DNA of 64,000 bases from Georgenia sp. EYE_87 (GCF_023148685.1 NZ_JAHXNL010000001.1:1-64000), one strand, 5' to 3'. Shown: positions 18,337 through 28,368, counted from the stretch's first letter. Translations and numbers: made by a program. The notes: a model not told the origin generated them from the sequence alone.

Positions 18337-19494
18337 GTGGAGGGCGCCGCCGTGCTCCTGCTGGAGCTCGGTGTGGTCTTCCTCCTGCTGTCCTTTCTCG
18401 GCATGCTCGCACGCGGCGTTGGCCTCTCCACCATCCCGCTGACACTGCTGGCAGGGCTGACCCTGGGTGAGGGTGGGGTCGCCGCACTGACGGAGGCGGG
18501 GCCGTTCATCGAGGGCGCCGCTCAGATCGGGCTGGTGCTTCTCCTACTCGCGCTGGGCCTGGAGTTTTCGTCCACGGAGCTAGTGGTGTCCTTGCGACGC
18601 CATGCGCCGTCGGGGCTGATCGATCTTGTTCTCAACGCCGCGCCAGGGTTCGTGGTCGGTCTGGTCATCGGGCTGCCCTGGGAAGGGGCGATGGCGCTGG
18701 CGGGCGTCACGTGGATCTCGTCCTCCGGCATCGTCGCGCGCCTGCTCGACGACCTCGGTCGGCTGGCCAACCGGGAGACGCCGGCGGTGCTGTCCGTTCT
18801 CGTGCTCGAGGACATCGCAATGGCGCTGTTCCTGCCGCTCCTCGCTGTCGCCCTGGCGGGCACCGGTCCGCTGCGGGCGGTCGCGGCGGTCGCGCTGGCG
18901 GCCGGGACGGTGCTGCTCGTGCTCGCCGCAGCGCACCGGCACGGCCACCGGCTCGGGAGGTTGCTCGCTCATCCGGACGACGAGCAGGTGCTGCTTCGGT
19001 TGTTCGCACTGACGATGTTGGTGGCGGGGCTTGCTGAGGCCGTGGGTGCCTCAGCCGCCATCGGGGCGTTTCTGGTCGGCATCGCCGTTCCGGCGTCGTT
19101 CGCCGACCGAGCTCGCACGATCCTTCGCCCGCTACGCGACCTCTTCGCCGCCATCTTCTTCTTTGCCTTCGGGCTCTCAGTCGACCCCGGCGGGCTGTGG
19201 CCGGTGCTGCCGGCGATTCTCGTGCTCGTGGTGGTCACGACCGGGTCGAAATTGCTTACCGGATGGTACGCCGCCCGACGCGACGGTGTGGCACGGCGTG
19301 GTCGTCTGCGCGCGGGCACGGCGCTGGTTGCACGTGGGGAATTTTCCATCGTGATCGCTGGCCTGGCCACGTCGGCCGGACTGACCGAGGTCGGCCAGGT
19401 CGCTGCCGGTTATGTGCTGGCTCTCGCTGTACTTGGACCCGTGCTCGCTCGAACAGCGGTGGGCCCAACTCCGGCGCGAGCAGGCCATGGATAA
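18337..19494 (+). CDS. CPA2-family cation:proton antiporter (KhtU-like)
   Basis: A 385-residue integral membrane protein with about 11-12 hydrophobic segments, no C-terminal TrkA-N domain, as expected for the KhtU type whose regulatory domain is a separate subunit (the preceding gene). The family segment GLVLLLLALGLEFSSTEL and ASAAIGAFLVGIAVPASFAD are typical of CPA2 exchangers. It probably exports K+ (or Na+) against protons. The GTG at 18337 has GAGGAG 6 nt upstream. The gene ends 4 bp from the convergent pilus-locus peptidase gene without an obvious terminator. Confidence 0.85.
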   Translation: MEGAAVLLLELGVVFLLLSFLGMLARGVGLSTIPLTLLAGLTLGEGGVAALTEAGPFIEGAAQIGLVLLLLALGLEFSSTELVVSLRRHAPSGLIDLVLNAAPGFVVGLVIGLPWEGAMALAGVTWISSSGIVARLLDDLGRLANRETPAVLSVLVLEDIAMALFLPLLAVALAGTGPLRAVAAVALAAGTVLLVLAAAHRHGHRLGRLLAHPDDEQVLLRLFALTMLVAGLAEAVGASAAIGAFLVGIAVPASFADRARTILRPLRDLFAAIFFFAFGLSVDPGGLWPVLPAILVLVVVTTGSKLLTGWYAARRDGVARRGRLRAGTALVARGEFSIVIAGLATSAGLTEVGQVAAGYVLALAVLGPVLARTAVGPTPARAGHG

Positions 19495-19498
19495 CCGG

Positions 19499-20152
19499 TC
19501 AGCCGATTCCGGGGAAGACGACCGGGCCCCACGCCGCACCGACCGCAGCGCCGGCGATCATCGGCGGTCCGAACGGCACGTCGGACTTCAGTGTCGCCTT
19601 CCTCAGTGCGAGCAGGACGACCACGACGATTGCGTTGATGGCGAAGGCAGCGAACGTGCCGAGGAGAAGGTGGGACCAGCCGAACCAACCGAGGAAGAGC
19701 CCGAGGACTCCTGAAAGCTTGACGTCGCCGAGGCCGAGGCCGGCGGGATAGGCGTACGCCATTGCGAAGTACACGGTGAGCAGTACGCCTCCTGCGACAG
19801 CGGCGCGGCCTAGATCATCCCATTGCGTCTCAACCGCGGCGGCGAGGGTTAGCAGGACCAGCATGGCCGGGTACATCCGCAAGACGATCACGTCGGGGAG
19901 CCGATGTTCGGCGAGATCTATGACGATAAGCACGGCACATGCAGATGCCAGGGCGGAGAACGCCAGCACCTCGGCCCACGTCGTTCCGAGTACCGCAGCC
20001 CCCGCACCGCCGAGAGCCGCGAGCCCCACAGCGAGTGGCGAGAACCAGGGCGACGACCTGCGTACTGGAGCGCGGCGGAGGGAGTTCTTGAGAGCGAAGG
20101 CCCCGCCCGCGCTGGCGAGAGCGGTCGTGGCGGCGAGCAACACGCCACTCAC
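19499..20152 (-). CDS. Prepilin peptidase (A24 family, TadV/CpaA-like)
   Basis: A 217-residue polytopic membrane aspartic protease. The two catalytic aspartates are Asp79 in VIDLAEHRLPD and Asp143 in the GxGD motif GLGLGDVKL. The usual N-terminal methyltransferase domain and its Cys motif are absent, as in TadV/CpaA peptidases dedicated to Flp pilins. GTG at 20152 overlaps the TadC stop (GTGA). It would cleave the leader of the Flp pilin and the TadE/G pseudopilins encoded upstream. It is the last gene of the minus-strand tad locus. Confidence 0.9.
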   Translation of the reverse strand: MSGVLLAATTALASAGGAFALKNSLRRAPVRRSSPWFSPLAVGLAALGGAGAAVLGTTWAEVLAFSALASACAVLIVIDLAEHRLPDVIVLRMYPAMLVLLTLAAAVETQWDDLGRAAVAGGVLLTVYFAMAYAYPAGLGLGDVKLSGVLGLFLGWFGWSHLLLGTFAAFAINAIVVVVLLALRKATLKSDVPFGPPMIAGAAVGAAWGPVVFPGIG

Positions 20153-21045
20153 GCGCTGAACGCGTCGACGATGTCCATGGCCGCCGGACCCATGAGGACG
20201 ATGAAAAGCACCGGAAGGATGCACATCATCAGGGGGAAGATGACCTTGATCGGGATCTCCATGGCCTTCTTCTCGGCGCGCTGACGTCGCTTCCGGCGCA
20301 TCTCCGAGGCCTGAGTGCGGAGGACATCCGCGATCGCGATGCCGTAGGCGTCGGCCTGGATCACCGCGCGGATGAACCGTCGGAGGTCCTGGACGTCGGT
20401 TCTGCTGGCCAGCGACTCGAAGGCCCGCCGACGGGACTGACCCATCTGGATGTCCTGCAGCGTCCGCACCAGCTCCTCGGCCAGCGGGCCGGTGCCGTTC
20501 TTGCCCGCGCGGGCCATGGCGGCGTCGAAGCCCAGCCCGGCCTCCACCGCGATGGTCATCTGGTCGAGGGTGTCCGCGAGCTCGAGCGTGATCTTCTCGC
20601 TGCGCTCGATGCCACGGCTGTACAGGAGCAGCTCGGGCAGGAAGTAGCAGACGATGGTTGCAAGGCTGCCGATCAATACCATAAGGGGGCTCGCTGACGA
20701 GCTGACCAGCAGCAACGTTACGAACGCTGCGAGAAGCGCGGCCACGGGCTTAAGGACGAGCAACCTATCTACGGACCAGGCGGCCGGGCGGCCGGCGCGC
20801 GCGTGTAGCTTCTCCAGCGAGCGCACCATCCCAGGAGCGGTCAGGCGTCGGGCGAGAGATTCGAGCCCCGTCCTGGCCTGAGGCGCGACGTCACCATCCT
20901 GTCCGAGGACGACGTGGTTCAGCCCTCGGTTAAGGTTGGACAGCGCGCGCTGGCGATTCCGGTCGGGTCCCACGACGAGTGTCCAGACCAACAGACCCAG
21001 CGCCACGCTGATGACGGCGATGCCGACGGCTACGGAGACCGGCAC
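20149..21045 (-). CDS. tadC: TadC-like type II secretion system F domain protein
   Basis: A 298-residue inner-membrane platform protein of the Flp/Tad pilus. It has an N-terminal membrane segment, a pair of central membrane segments (VAALLAAFVTLLLV and the adjacent LIGSLATIVCYFL), the T2SSF domain (LADTLDQMTIAVEAGLGFDA, IQMGQSRRRAFESLA) and a C-terminal membrane segment. Together with TadB it forms the platform driven by the TadA ATPase. GTG start with GAGGAGG upstream; it follows TadB by 26 bp. Confidence 0.92.
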   Translation of the reverse strand: MPVSVAVGIAVISVALGLLVWTLVVGPDRNRQRALSNLNRGLNHVVLGQDGDVAPQARTGLESLARRLTAPGMVRSLEKLHARAGRPAAWSVDRLLVLKPVAALLAAFVTLLLVSSSASPLMVLIGSLATIVCYFLPELLLYSRGIERSEKITLELADTLDQMTIAVEAGLGFDAAMARAGKNGTGPLAEELVRTLQDIQMGQSRRRAFESLASRTDVQDLRRFIRAVIQADAYGIAIADVLRTQASEMRRKRRQRAEKKAMEIPIKVIFPLMMCILPVLFIVLMGPAAMDIVDAFSA

Positions 21046-21071
21046 GAATGATCCTCCTCGTTCCGGATCCG

Positions 21072-22016
21072 TCAGAACTTAATCTGGACGACTTTGCGCA
21101 TCCAGATTCCACCGACGACGAGGAGGACGACCGAGATGACGATCAGTATATATCCAATGAAGCTCTCGGTGAATTTCCCGATGTACTCAGGATTGGCGAA
21201 GGTGAGGAAGCCAGTGATGCCGAACGGCAGCGCCATCAGCACGTAGGCGGAGAGCTTGCCTTCCGCGGCGAGCGTCTTGACCTGTCGCCGGATGTCGTTG
21301 CGTTCGCGGATCGTGTTCCCGACGCCGTCGAGCACTTCCGCGAGGTTGCCCCCGACCTCCCGGTTGATCGCGACGGCCTGGGTCACCCAGACGAAGTCCT
21401 CGCTGCCCATCCGTGCCGCCGTCTCCTCGAGCGCGGCGTTCACCTCACGACCGAGGCGTGTCTCGTTGATGATTCGGGCAAACTCCTCCGAGGTTGGTTC
21501 TTCGGCCTCTCGAGCCACGGAGTCCAGAGCCTGGAGCATGCTGTGCCCGGCGCGCAGCGAACTTGCCATGAGCTGCAGGGAGTCGTCGAGCTGATCCGCG
21601 AATGCCGCGCGACGGCGGTCCGCCTTGACCGAGAGCACGATCCGGGCGCAGACCGGGATGATCGCGGCGAACAGCACGCCGAGCAGGAGGCCGCCGACCA
21701 GAGTGCCGAGGGCGCCGGCAACCAGGCTCGCGACCACGACGAGGAAGATAAAGTCCTGGAACCGGGTCTTGACGCCGGCCTGCTCGAGCACGGAACCAAT
21801 CCCCGACGCACGTACGCCCATCAGCCTGCCGATGGCACTTGTGGCTACACTCGCGCCCAGGGCCAGCGCGCCCGACGACTCGTCGGCGTACGGGCGTCGA
21901 CGGTCAGCCGGTAGCCGCACCGGTCGGGGGGCAAGCAGCAGGTAGACCGTGACGGCGATGGCTAGTACGCCTGATCCCAGACCGACGACGGCGGCCGGTG
22001 GAAGTTGGCCGATCAT
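21072..22016 (-). CDS. tadB: TadB-like type II secretion system F domain protein
   Basis: A 314-residue platform protein, paralogous to TadC: N-terminal membrane segment ([20 protein letters not shown]), paired central membrane segments around [16 protein letters not shown], a T2SSF domain ([43 protein letters not shown]) and a C-terminal membrane anchor. ATGA overlap with the upstream TadA ATPase gene, so the pair is co-translated. Confidence 0.92.
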   Translation of the reverse strand: MIGQLPPAAVVGLGSGVLAIAVTVYLLLAPRPVRLPADRRRPYADESSGALALGASVATSAIGRLMGVRASGIGSVLEQAGVKTRFQDFIFLVVVASLVAGALGTLVGGLLLGVLFAAIIPVCARIVLSVKADRRRAAFADQLDDSLQLMASSLRAGHSMLQALDSVAREAEEPTSEEFARIINETRLGREVNAALEETAARMGSEDFVWVTQAVAINREVGGNLAEVLDGVGNTIRERNDIRRQVKTLAAEGKLSAYVLMALPFGITGFLTFANPEYIGKFTESFIGYILIVISVVLLVVGGIWMRKVVQIKF

Positions 22017-23527
22017 CGGAAGGTCCCGGTGGGGGTGCCGAACACCCGGGGAGACAGGTGAATCCCGAGCTCCTGGAATCGGTCGGTGAACCTGGGGCGG
22101 ATTCCGGTCGGAACCGGAGTCCCGAGAAAGCGACCGTTGGTGTCCACGCCGGCCGAGTAATCGAAGAGGAACGCATCCTGGAGGGTGACTGTCTGCCCTT
22201 CCATGCCCTGGACCTCTGTGACGGCGGTGACGCGGCGGGTCCCGTCCCGAAGGCGAGTGAGTTGGACAAGGACATCGACGGCAGAGGCGATCTGCTCGCG
22301 GATGGCGCGCAGCGGCAGGTCCATGCCGGCCATCAGAACCAGGGTCTCCAGGCGCGCGATCGCGTCCCGTGGAGAGTTCGCGTGCACTGTGGACAGCGAG
22401 CCGTCGTGACCCGTGTTCATCGCCTGCAGCATGTCGAGACTCTCGCCGCCTCGGACCTCGCCGACAACGATACGGTCGGGTCGCATACGCAAGGAGTTTC
22501 GCACCAGGTCACGGATGCTGATCTCGCCCTTGCCCTCAATGTTGGGGGGCCTGCTCTCCAGCCGGACCACGTGCTCTTGCTGGAGCTGGAGCTCGACCGC
22601 GTCCTCGATCGTGACGATTCGTTCGTCGTTGGGGATGAACGACGAGAGCACGTTTAGGAGGGTCGTCTTACCGGTACCGGTGCCCCCGGAGACGATGACG
22701 TTGAGCCGTGCCTCCACGCACGCGTGCAGGAGCTCGGCCATCTCGGGCGTGAGGGTGCCGAAGTTGATGAGGTCCGCCACCTTGAAGGGATCCTTCGAGA
22801 ACTTGCGGATGGTCAGCGACGAGCCGGAGAAGGCGAGAGGCGGGATGACGGCGTTGACGCGTGAGCCGTCGGGGAGGCGGGCGTCGACGAGCGGCGAGGA
22901 CTCGTCGATGCGGCGTCCGACGCGGGACACGATGCGCTCGATGATGCGGCGCAGGTGCTCCTCGGAGGCGAATCGGGCATCGCTGCGGGTGAGCTTGCCC
23001 TTGTGCTCGACATAGACCATCTCGGGGCCGTTAACCATGATCTCGGTGATGTCGGGGTCGTCGAGCAGTCGCTGGAGCGGTCCGTGCCCCAGAACGTCGT
23101 CCTGCACGTCGCGGATGAGGCGCAGGCGTTCCTCGGCGGAAAGGGGAACCTTTTCTTCCTCTACCACCTGGTTCAGTTCGGTGCGCACGAGCTTGTGCAG
23201 CTGCTGCTCGCTAAGGGAGGTGTCGTTCAGGCGGGCACCCATGCGTTCGAATAGGGCGTTGGATGCGCGGTCCTTAAGTTTGGTCAGGGCGTCGCTACCC
23301 CTCCCGTCGGTCGGCGCAGAGGCGCCGGCGGTCGTGGAGGTCCCAGTCGAGGCAGCGCGCCGCCGATCAAGGGCCGACGTGAGCGACGGACGCGCCTCAG
23401 GGCTGTCCTGTGCGTCTGCCGGTACCGGCGGATTAATCGGCGCAGCCGGCGTAGGCATATCGGCAGATGGTGGGGCGACCACCGTCTCAGGTGACTGGGC
23501 GACGCGAAGGCGCTCGGACAGTTTCAT
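22013..23527 (-). CDS. tadA: TadA/CpaF-type pilus assembly ATPase
   Basis: A 504-residue hexameric ATPase of the VirB11/CpaF group. After a Pro/Ala-rich disordered N-terminus of about 80 residues come the N-domain ([20 protein letters not shown]), Walker [12 protein letters not shown] near residue 280, the Asp box [12 protein letters not shown], Walker [17 protein letters not shown], and the His box [15 protein letters not shown]. It powers pilus assembly through TadB and TadC. It overlaps the TadZ gene by ATGA on its 5' side and TadB on its 3' side. Confidence 0.95.
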   Translation of the reverse strand: MKLSERLRVAQSPETVVAPPSADMPTPAAPINPPVPADAQDSPEARPSLTSALDRRRAASTGTSTTAGASAPTDGRGSDALTKLKDRASNALFERMGARLNDTSLSEQQLHKLVRTELNQVVEEEKVPLSAEERLRLIRDVQDDVLGHGPLQRLLDDPDITEIMVNGPEMVYVEHKGKLTRSDARFASEEHLRRIIERIVSRVGRRIDESSPLVDARLPDGSRVNAVIPPLAFSGSSLTIRKFSKDPFKVADLINFGTLTPEMAELLHACVEARLNVIVSGGTGTGKTTLLNVLSSFIPNDERIVTIEDAVELQLQQEHVVRLESRPPNIEGKGEISIRDLVRNSLRMRPDRIVVGEVRGGESLDMLQAMNTGHDGSLSTVHANSPRDAIARLETLVLMAGMDLPLRAIREQIASAVDVLVQLTRLRDGTRRVTAVTEVQGMEGQTVTLQDAFLFDYSAGVDTNGRFLGTPVPTGIRPRFTDRFQELGIHLSPRVFGTPTGTFR

Positions 23528-24729
23528 CAGGCACGCACCCTCTTCAGTCGGCCCATCCCGGCGTGGCGACCACCGTTCTTGGTTGCCTCCGACGCGGTGA
23601 ACTGGGCGACGATCTTCTCCAGCTTTCTGACCATGGGGTCTCTTCCGCTCTTCTGGAGCAGCGGGACGCCCTGATTGAGCGAGGGGAGGACGACCGGGGA
23701 CACCGGAAGCTCGTGATCGACCGTCGTTCCGATCGTGGACGAGACGTCCGCGATGGTGAGCCCGCCGCGGGGATCGCAGAAGTTGATCACGACCGTGCGG
23801 GTGTCAGTCTCCAGGTCGAGCTCGGCGAGGATGTCGAACTCCTTGCGCAGCCCACGGACGCCCAGGACGTCCATGCTCGTAATAAGTATCAGGTCGGTGG
23901 TGCGGTCCATCGCGGCGAGGGTGTGCTCGGACAGGCCGGGCGCCGTGTCGACAACGACGTACCGAAACTGGGAGCTGAGCATCTCCAGGAGCCGACTGAC
24001 CTCGTCGCCGCTGATGGTATCGGCGGCGGCGGGAGACTCCGGTGCGCAGATGGCGTACAACCCGGTGGGGTGCAGGGTGAGGAAGGTCTTCAGCGCCATC
24101 GTGTCGCGGCTGGCAGGACCGCGGACGGTGTCGAGCAGCGAGTAGTCCGGGGTGAGATTGAGCGCAGTGGCGACGTCCCCGAACTGGACGTCGAGGTCCA
24201 CCAGGACTGTTGAGCCTGGTTCTGCGCGGGCAAGGCCCACCGCCAGGTTCGTCGCTACCGTCGTCTTGCCGACGCCGCCCTTGGGAGAGACCACGCTGAG
24301 GACACGGCCGGAAACTGGCGTGGGGGTGGGGGACAACGTGGCGCCGCCGGAGGGGCTTGCCGCCACGGTTGCGGCACGGTCCAGGGCGGCGCGAATTGCC
24401 ATGACGTCGGACTGCGGGTGAAGCACGTCCCGGACGCCGGCGCGCAGGGCCGCCAGCCCAATCTCCTGCTCGGCATCACTGACGAGAATCACGGCGATCA
24501 GCGGGAACTCATCGCGAAGGCGTTCGGTCAGCTCGAGGGCAGGCAGAACAACGCCGCCGGGGTCGAGAACGACGACGTCCGGCAGGGGGGCGCCGTGGAG
24601 CATGGCGACGAACTGCCCGGGATTTATGGGAACCGGTCCGGGTGGTAGGAGGAGGAAGGCCCCGCCGGTCGCCTCATGGAAGCGCTGCTCGAACTCGGTT
24701 GAGCTAGCAGATAGGACGATGCGTGTCAT
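23527..24729 (-). CDS. tadZ: TadZ/CpaE-type ParA-like localisation ATPase
   Basis: A 400-residue protein: N-terminal response-regulator-like (atypical receiver) domain of about 130 residues, then a MinD/ParA-type P-loop domain with the deviant Walker [36 protein letters not shown], and [16 protein letters not shown]. Such proteins localise the Tad machinery to the pole or membrane. The C-terminus ends in a basic tail. ATGA overlap with CpaB upstream. Confidence 0.92.
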   Translation of the reverse strand: MTRIVLSASSTEFEQRFHEATGGAFLLLPPGPVPINPGQFVAMLHGAPLPDVVVLDPGGVVLPALELTERLRDEFPLIAVILVSDAEQEIGLAALRAGVRDVLHPQSDVMAIRAALDRAATVAASPSGGATLSPTPTPVSGRVLSVVSPKGGVGKTTVATNLAVGLARAEPGSTVLVDLDVQFGDVATALNLTPDYSLLDTVRGPASRDTMALKTFLTLHPTGLYAICAPESPAAADTISGDEVSRLLEMLSSQFRYVVVDTAPGLSEHTLAAMDRTTDLILITSMDVLGVRGLRKEFDILAELDLETDTRTVVINFCDPRGGLTIADVSSTIGTTVDHELPVSPVVLPSLNQGVPLLQKSGRDPMVRKLEKIVAQFTASEATKNGGRHAGMGRLKRVRA

Positions 24730-25544
24730 TGGAAGACGTTCTCCCTCGTGACGGCACGAGTGCCGTCGGCGATAGCCTCGTCGTCCTCGAGCGAGAGCCA
24801 GATACTGGCGAACTCAGCCGCGTAGACCAACTTCTCGGCGTCGGGGGCGTTTAGCGCAAGCGTGACCATGATCTGCGACGTCGGGACGGCTTCGGCCGGT
24901 GCCTGAGCAGCTTCCGTCGCAGCCGCGGGAGCAGCCTCGTCGGAGTCTGCCTCCGGCGCAGGCGCGACCGCTCCTTGAACCCTGGTGACCAGGGCCCTGT
25001 GGAGGACCAGGTGGGTCTGGTTGCCGGCCGAGCCCGGCGCCGCCGCAGCTTCCTCATCCTCCGACTCGGCCGACTCCGCTGGGAGGGAAATGAAGACGCC
25101 TACGGCGTCCCCTTCCGTAAGGTGGCCGCCCAGCACTCTGACAGGATCCAGCTGGACGGTGACCTGGTGAAGTCCTGCGGGGACCTCGACCTCGGTCCGT
25201 GAAGCTGCCACCTCGGTGGTGACAAAGCGATGGCTGACGAGTTGCTCGCCGGGCACCAGCTCGCCCGCGGTGACCATGCCGGTCACGTCGTCGAGAGAGG
25301 TCAGGGCGCCCGGGGCGACGGCTGAGCCGGGGATGGTTTCCGTCGTCACAGAGTCGGTGAGCGCGTCTGCGCCCGTGCCCTCGCTGATCGGTGCCGAGAC
25401 GACAAGCACCTCCACCGGCTCGAGAGCGGCGACGGCGCGGGCGTCAGCCTGGGCGACGTAGCCGAATAGGACGGCTCCCCCGACTACGGCTAGAAGAACG
25501 GCGGCGATGGCTGCCACGATGCGACGGTTCACAATAATCTTCAA
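24726..25544 (-). CDS. cpaB: CpaB/RcpC-like Flp pilus assembly protein with SAF domain
   Basis: A 272-residue membrane-anchored protein: one N-terminal membrane segment (IVAAIAAVLLAVVGGAVLFG), then a SAF-like domain (VEVLVVSAPISEGTGADALTD, MVTAGELVPGEQLVSHRF) and a beta-rich outer part interrupted by an Ala/Glu-rich insert (about residues 160-225). In Gram-negatives RcpC partners the secretin; here no secretin exists and it is presumably a cell-envelope assembly factor. Start: TTG at 25544 overlapping the TadG stop (TTGA); a GTG at 25532 in frame is an alternative. Confidence 0.85.
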   Translation of the reverse strand: MKIIVNRRIVAAIAAVLLAVVGGAVLFGYVAQADARAVAALEPVEVLVVSAPISEGTGADALTDSVTTETIPGSAVAPGALTSLDDVTGMVTAGELVPGEQLVSHRFVTTEVAASRTEVEVPAGLHQVTVQLDPVRVLGGHLTEGDAVGVFISLPAESAESEDEEAAAAPGSAGNQTHLVLHRALVTRVQGAVAPAPEADSDEAAPAAATEAAQAPAEAVPTSQIMVTLALNAPDAEKLVYAAEFASIWLSLEDDEAIADGTRAVTRENVFQ

Positions 25545-26575
25545 TCTGTGAGGTGCACGGACTTAGCGCCGAGGTCCGGAGCGTCTGGGTCGGACGAGGG
25601 GACGCCCGTAAGGTCGCCGACGTCAGTGAATTGGCCTGCGATGCACTGGCCGTTTCCGTTGTTGCATCCGCTGATGCCCGTGCCCACCTTGACCGTCTGA
25701 CCGCCCTGGAACATCAGCCACATGCCGGAGACCTTGAAGCCCACGTAACCGTAGACGGTGTAGACGCCAGGTGCGCCGCCGCCCTCGGCGAAGTTGAAGA
25801 CGGGCAAGGCGACGGTCTTTCCGATCAGGCTGGTGAGGTACTCCTCCGTGCACTCCGATGGACCGGGATTGCCAGGGTTGTTCGAGACGGGTTCGCCGAC
25901 AGACGTGTACACGCTGCACACGCCCGAGTCGGAACCGTCCGTGATCCAGGAGAACCCGCCGGGCATCTTCAAGGCGCTGTCTGCACCTTCCGGTGTGCAG
26001 CTGTAGTCCTTCGGAGCACCGGTCGACGAGGGGTGGTCGAGGTAGATCCGTACGATTTCCGATGTGTTCTCGAACTGGTAGTGACCAGTGGTTTCGTCCA
26101 CTGTGAATGTGCCACCGGCCGCCGTTACGAGTTTGTCGATCTCGCAGACGGAGAAGATGAGGGGGAGCGTGTCGGCGCCGCCGGCGACGTCCCAGGCCGC
26201 TGTGGCGCTTGCGACCACATCGCTCGCGTCGAATCCGAGGGCCGGCGCCAGCCAGTGCTCGCGGTTACTCGAGGTTTGAACGGTGACAGTGCCGGCACTT
26301 TGCTGAAAAGTGACAACGGGCTCTCTGGTGTCACCATCATTCTTGTTGGCGTCGGAGAATTCCCGCGCAACGGCGGTCGGGTCTGCGGCACAACTGCCCA
26401 CGGCGCAGTCCTGTGCAATCGCGAGCGCGCCGGCGTCGGCGCCGAGCTGGAGTTGCTGACGGTCCGCGTGCAACGCGGCAACGTCGATCGCGATAGCTCC
26501 AAAGCCGAGCAGCGGGATCATCAGGAGCGCAACCACAACCGCGACCGCGCCTTTGTCACCTCTCAGCCGTTGCAT
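25541..26575 (-). CDS. TadG-like pseudopilin / pilus-locus protein with TadE-type N-terminus
   Basis: A 344-residue exported protein. The N-terminus MQRLRGDKGAVAVVVALLMI, then PLLGFGAIAIDVA, is the Tad_N/TadG type: a processing-like G-AVAVV site and a hydrophobic helix. The long extracellular part has several cysteines (DCAVGSCAADP, SVCEID, SGCNNGNGQC) that could form disulfides, and no complete von Willebrand A domain. A frame extends upstream of ATG 26575 but would run through the TadE gene. It overlaps TadE by 13 nt and CpaB by TTGA. Confidence 0.82.
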   Translation of the reverse strand: MQRLRGDKGAVAVVVALLMIPLLGFGAIAIDVAALHADRQQLQLGADAGALAIAQDCAVGSCAADPTAVAREFSDANKNDGDTREPVVTFQQSAGTVTVQTSSNREHWLAPALGFDASDVVASATAAWDVAGGADTLPLIFSVCEIDKLVTAAGGTFTVDETTGHYQFENTSEIVRIYLDHPSSTGAPKDYSCTPEGADSALKMPGGFSWITDGSDSGVCSVYTSVGEPVSNNPGNPGPSECTEEYLTSLIGKTVALPVFNFAEGGGAPGVYTVYGYVGFKVSGMWLMFQGGQTVKVGTGISGCNNGNGQCIAGQFTDVGDLTGVPSSDPDAPDLGAKSVHLTD

Positions 26576-26931
26576 CGCATCGTTCCTTTGCCCGTAAGTG
26601 TGACGTCGGGGAAGAAGATCAGGTCGACCGGGTGCTCGATCGACACTGTCGCCGGCTCTGTGGAGCCGTCGCATGTCGACGGCTTGACGGTGATTTGGTC
26701 GTCAGTAAGGACTACGGTCGTCGCCGCGTCCCTGGCGGACTTCTTCGCCTCAGTCACGTTGCTGTGAAGCGCCATGGTGCGCACGCCAGCGCGGGCGGCG
26801 TCGGAAAGTGTGGTTTGCACATGGTAAGCACGGCCAAACTCGGTGATGCCGATGATCAGCAGCAAGAGAATGGGCAGGATGAGCGCGAATTCGACCGCTG
26901 TGGCTCCTCGGTCATGGCGTCGAGCGTCCAC
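26563..26931 (-). CDS. tadE: TadE-like pseudopilin
   Basis: A 122-residue minor pseudopilin: basic N-terminus ending RGATAVEFALI, which contains a prepilin-like G-A cleavage site and Glu at +5, followed by a hydrophobic helix (LPILLLLIIGITEFG) and TTLSDAARAGVRTMA. GTG at 26931 is selected because GGAGG lies 7 nt upstream; an upstream ATG in frame adds 17 poorly coding residues. The mature C-terminal domain has a Cys pair. It sits between the major pilin and TadG. Confidence 0.87.
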   Translation of the reverse strand: MDARRHDRGATAVEFALILPILLLLIIGITEFGRAYHVQTTLSDAARAGVRTMALHSNVTEAKKSARDAATTVVLTDDQITVKPSTCDGSTEPATVSIEHPVDLIFFPDVTLTGKGTMRCNG

Positions 26932-27011
26932 GTTTCCGCCTCCGAAAGTAACGCCGATGCGGCGATCACGTGGCCGCCGCATCGGCGTGGACTGCTGCGA
27001 AGTCGGTTTGA

Positions 27012-27239
27012 TCAGGCGGCGGGGGCCTCTGCGTTGGCTCCCTCGATCTCGGTAAGGACGCTGTCGAAGAGGGTGTCGAGCTCGTCGCCGAGCAAGCCGA
27101 CGGTGACGATGATCGCAACTGCGATGAGTCCCACCATCAGGCCGTACTCAACGGCGGTGGCGCCCTTGTCCCTGCGGCCCTCGAAGCGGTCGCCGATGGC
27201 GATGAACATGGTCGTGAAGAATGCGGCTGCACGGTTCAT
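27012..27239 (-). CDS. flp: Flp/Fap-type major pilin
   Basis: A 75-residue prepilin. The leader of 26 residues ends RRDKG, cleaved before ATAVEYGLMVGLIAVAIIVT, which has the Flp hallmark Glu at +5 (Glu31) and Tyr at +6, and a single hydrophobic helix; the mature protein is about 49 residues. It is the first gene of the minus-strand tad locus and is preceded by AGGGAG with 10-nt spacing. It is separated from TadE by 80 bp, which may hold a partial terminator allowing high pilin levels, as is common; none is clear by eye. Confidence 0.94.
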   Translation of the reverse strand: MNRAAAFFTTMFIAIGDRFEGRRDKGATAVEYGLMVGLIAVAIIVTVGLLGDELDTLFDSVLTEIEGANAEAPAA

Positions 27240-27651
27240 TTCTGAACTCCCTATGAAGGTTGGTCAGCTCCGGAGGGGGTCCAGAGCCAGGGGACACACG
27301 TCCGGAGCAGGGGGATGAACCGGCGTGCTCAGTGAGATTCGCAGAACTTTTCGGATCCCGCAACCACTTTGGGCGTGTGAACTTGCGGATGAGGAACGGT
27401 CTGCTACGGACCTCACCCTCTTCTCACCCTCTATCACCCGCTCCGATCCGCCCGAAACCCGTGCGAATCCGCCGGTTCAGTAGGCAGACGAGGCTGCCCA
27501 CGCTCTGCTATGAAGGTGTGTGGAAGGCCCGTGTGTAACGAACGCAACAGCGCCGTTATTGGGACATAGGGCCCTCTGGTCCCGGGGGAGACGCCCAGAT
27601 CTGGGTGCCGAGGAGAAGTGCCGATACCGAAACTCCACCCGGGAGGGCCTC
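27240..27651. other. Intergenic region between the pilin gene and a TetR-family gene
   Basis: A 412-bp non-coding stretch between divergent genes. It must hold the promoter for the pilus locus (minus strand) and for the regulator (plus strand). Visible structure: a 12-bp perfect palindrome CCCAGATCTGGG at 27594-27605, about 46 bp before the regulator start, and TAACG...CGTTA (about 27536-27558). No convincing gene is seen; an open frame at 27260-27538 lacks coding character. Confidence 0.5.
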
Positions 27652-28287
27652 ATGAGCGACTCCGCCGACCTGGGGCTTCGCGCGCTGAAGAAGCAGATGA
27701 CCCACGAGGCCATCGCGGAAGCGGCGCTGAAGCTCACGCTCGATAAGGGGCTGGACCACGTCACCATCGACGAGATCGCTCGCCAGGCGTTCGTCTCGCC
27801 CCGCACGTTCTCCAACTACTTCTCCTGCAAGGAGGAGGCAGTGGTGGCCGCGGACGACCATTACACCGATGACGTCGTGGCCGACCTGGCCCGCCGGCCG
27901 GCGGACGAGCCACCGCTCGACTCGCTGCGGCACGTCCTGGTCGACCTCGCTCGGTCCCAGTCGCGTCAGCAGTTGCGCGCGTACGTCGAGCGGGTCCAGC
28001 TCGAGGACCGGTACCCGACGCTCCGTCCCTTCCGGATGGCGCAGTACGAACAGCTCGAGGAAGCGCTGCGCGGGGCGATCGCGGAGCGTACCGGGACGAA
28101 GGTCAGTACAGACCTCTATCCGTGGCTGGCTGCCGCCGCCGCGGTCAACATCATCAAGACCACCACCCGGCTGTGGGCGAAGCCCACCGCGGCGAGGGTC
28201 CGTCTGATCGAGAAGATCGAGGACGCCTTCGACCAGGTCGCGGCCGGGCTGCCAGCGCCGACCCCGAGAACCGGAAGCAAGAAGTAG
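27652..28287 (+). CDS. TetR-family transcriptional regulator
   Basis: A 211-residue repressor with an N-terminal helix-turn-helix (HVTIDEIARQAFVSPRTFSN then YFSCKEEAV). The C-terminal part resembles the MftR/TetR_C groups with a RAYVERVQLEDRYPTLRPFR segment. ATG at 27652 has GGGAGG 5 nt upstream. A palindrome CCCAGATCTGGG upstream is a candidate operator. It is divergent from the pilus locus, and its 3' end abuts the left repeat of the catabolic island, whose hairpin now serves as its terminator. Target genes are unknown. Confidence 0.85.
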   Translation: MSDSADLGLRALKKQMTHEAIAEAALKLTLDKGLDHVTIDEIARQAFVSPRTFSNYFSCKEEAVVAADDHYTDDVVADLARRPADEPPLDSLRHVLVDLARSQSRQQLRAYVERVQLEDRYPTLRPFRMAQYEQLEEALRGAIAERTGTKVSTDLYPWLAAAAAVNIIKTTTRLWAKPTAARVRLIEKIEDAFDQVAAGLPAPTPRTGSKK

Positions 28288-28293
28288 GCAACT

Positions 28294-28368
28294 ACAAAGC
28301 CCCTGACCGCGTTTCCGCAGGTCAGGGGCTGTGTCGTCGCTGTCTCAACGAGTGTCCGGAGGGGGACT
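28294..28368 (+). repeat. Left direct repeat (att-like), with tRNA-Leu 3' fragment and terminator copy
   Basis: Identical to 48990-49064 except for two adjacent bases (28331-28332, GT against AG). Positions 28353-28368 equal the 3' 16 nt of tRNA-Leu (T-stem 3' strand and acceptor 3' strand). Beyond 28368 weak resemblance to the T-arm continues (CAAACCC against TGAACCC), then stops. It contains the 11-bp stem hairpin at 28298-28330 (AGCCCCTGACC with GGTCAGGGGCT), which ends transcription of the TetR gene and probably of the minus-strand dioxygenase operon. Confidence 0.85.

Noticed and set aside
27260-27538. Plus-strand frame of 92 codons between the pilin and TetR genes
   Set aside because: Low-complexity Pro/Arg/Ser translation, no ribosome site, and it covers the region that must hold the pilus-locus promoter.
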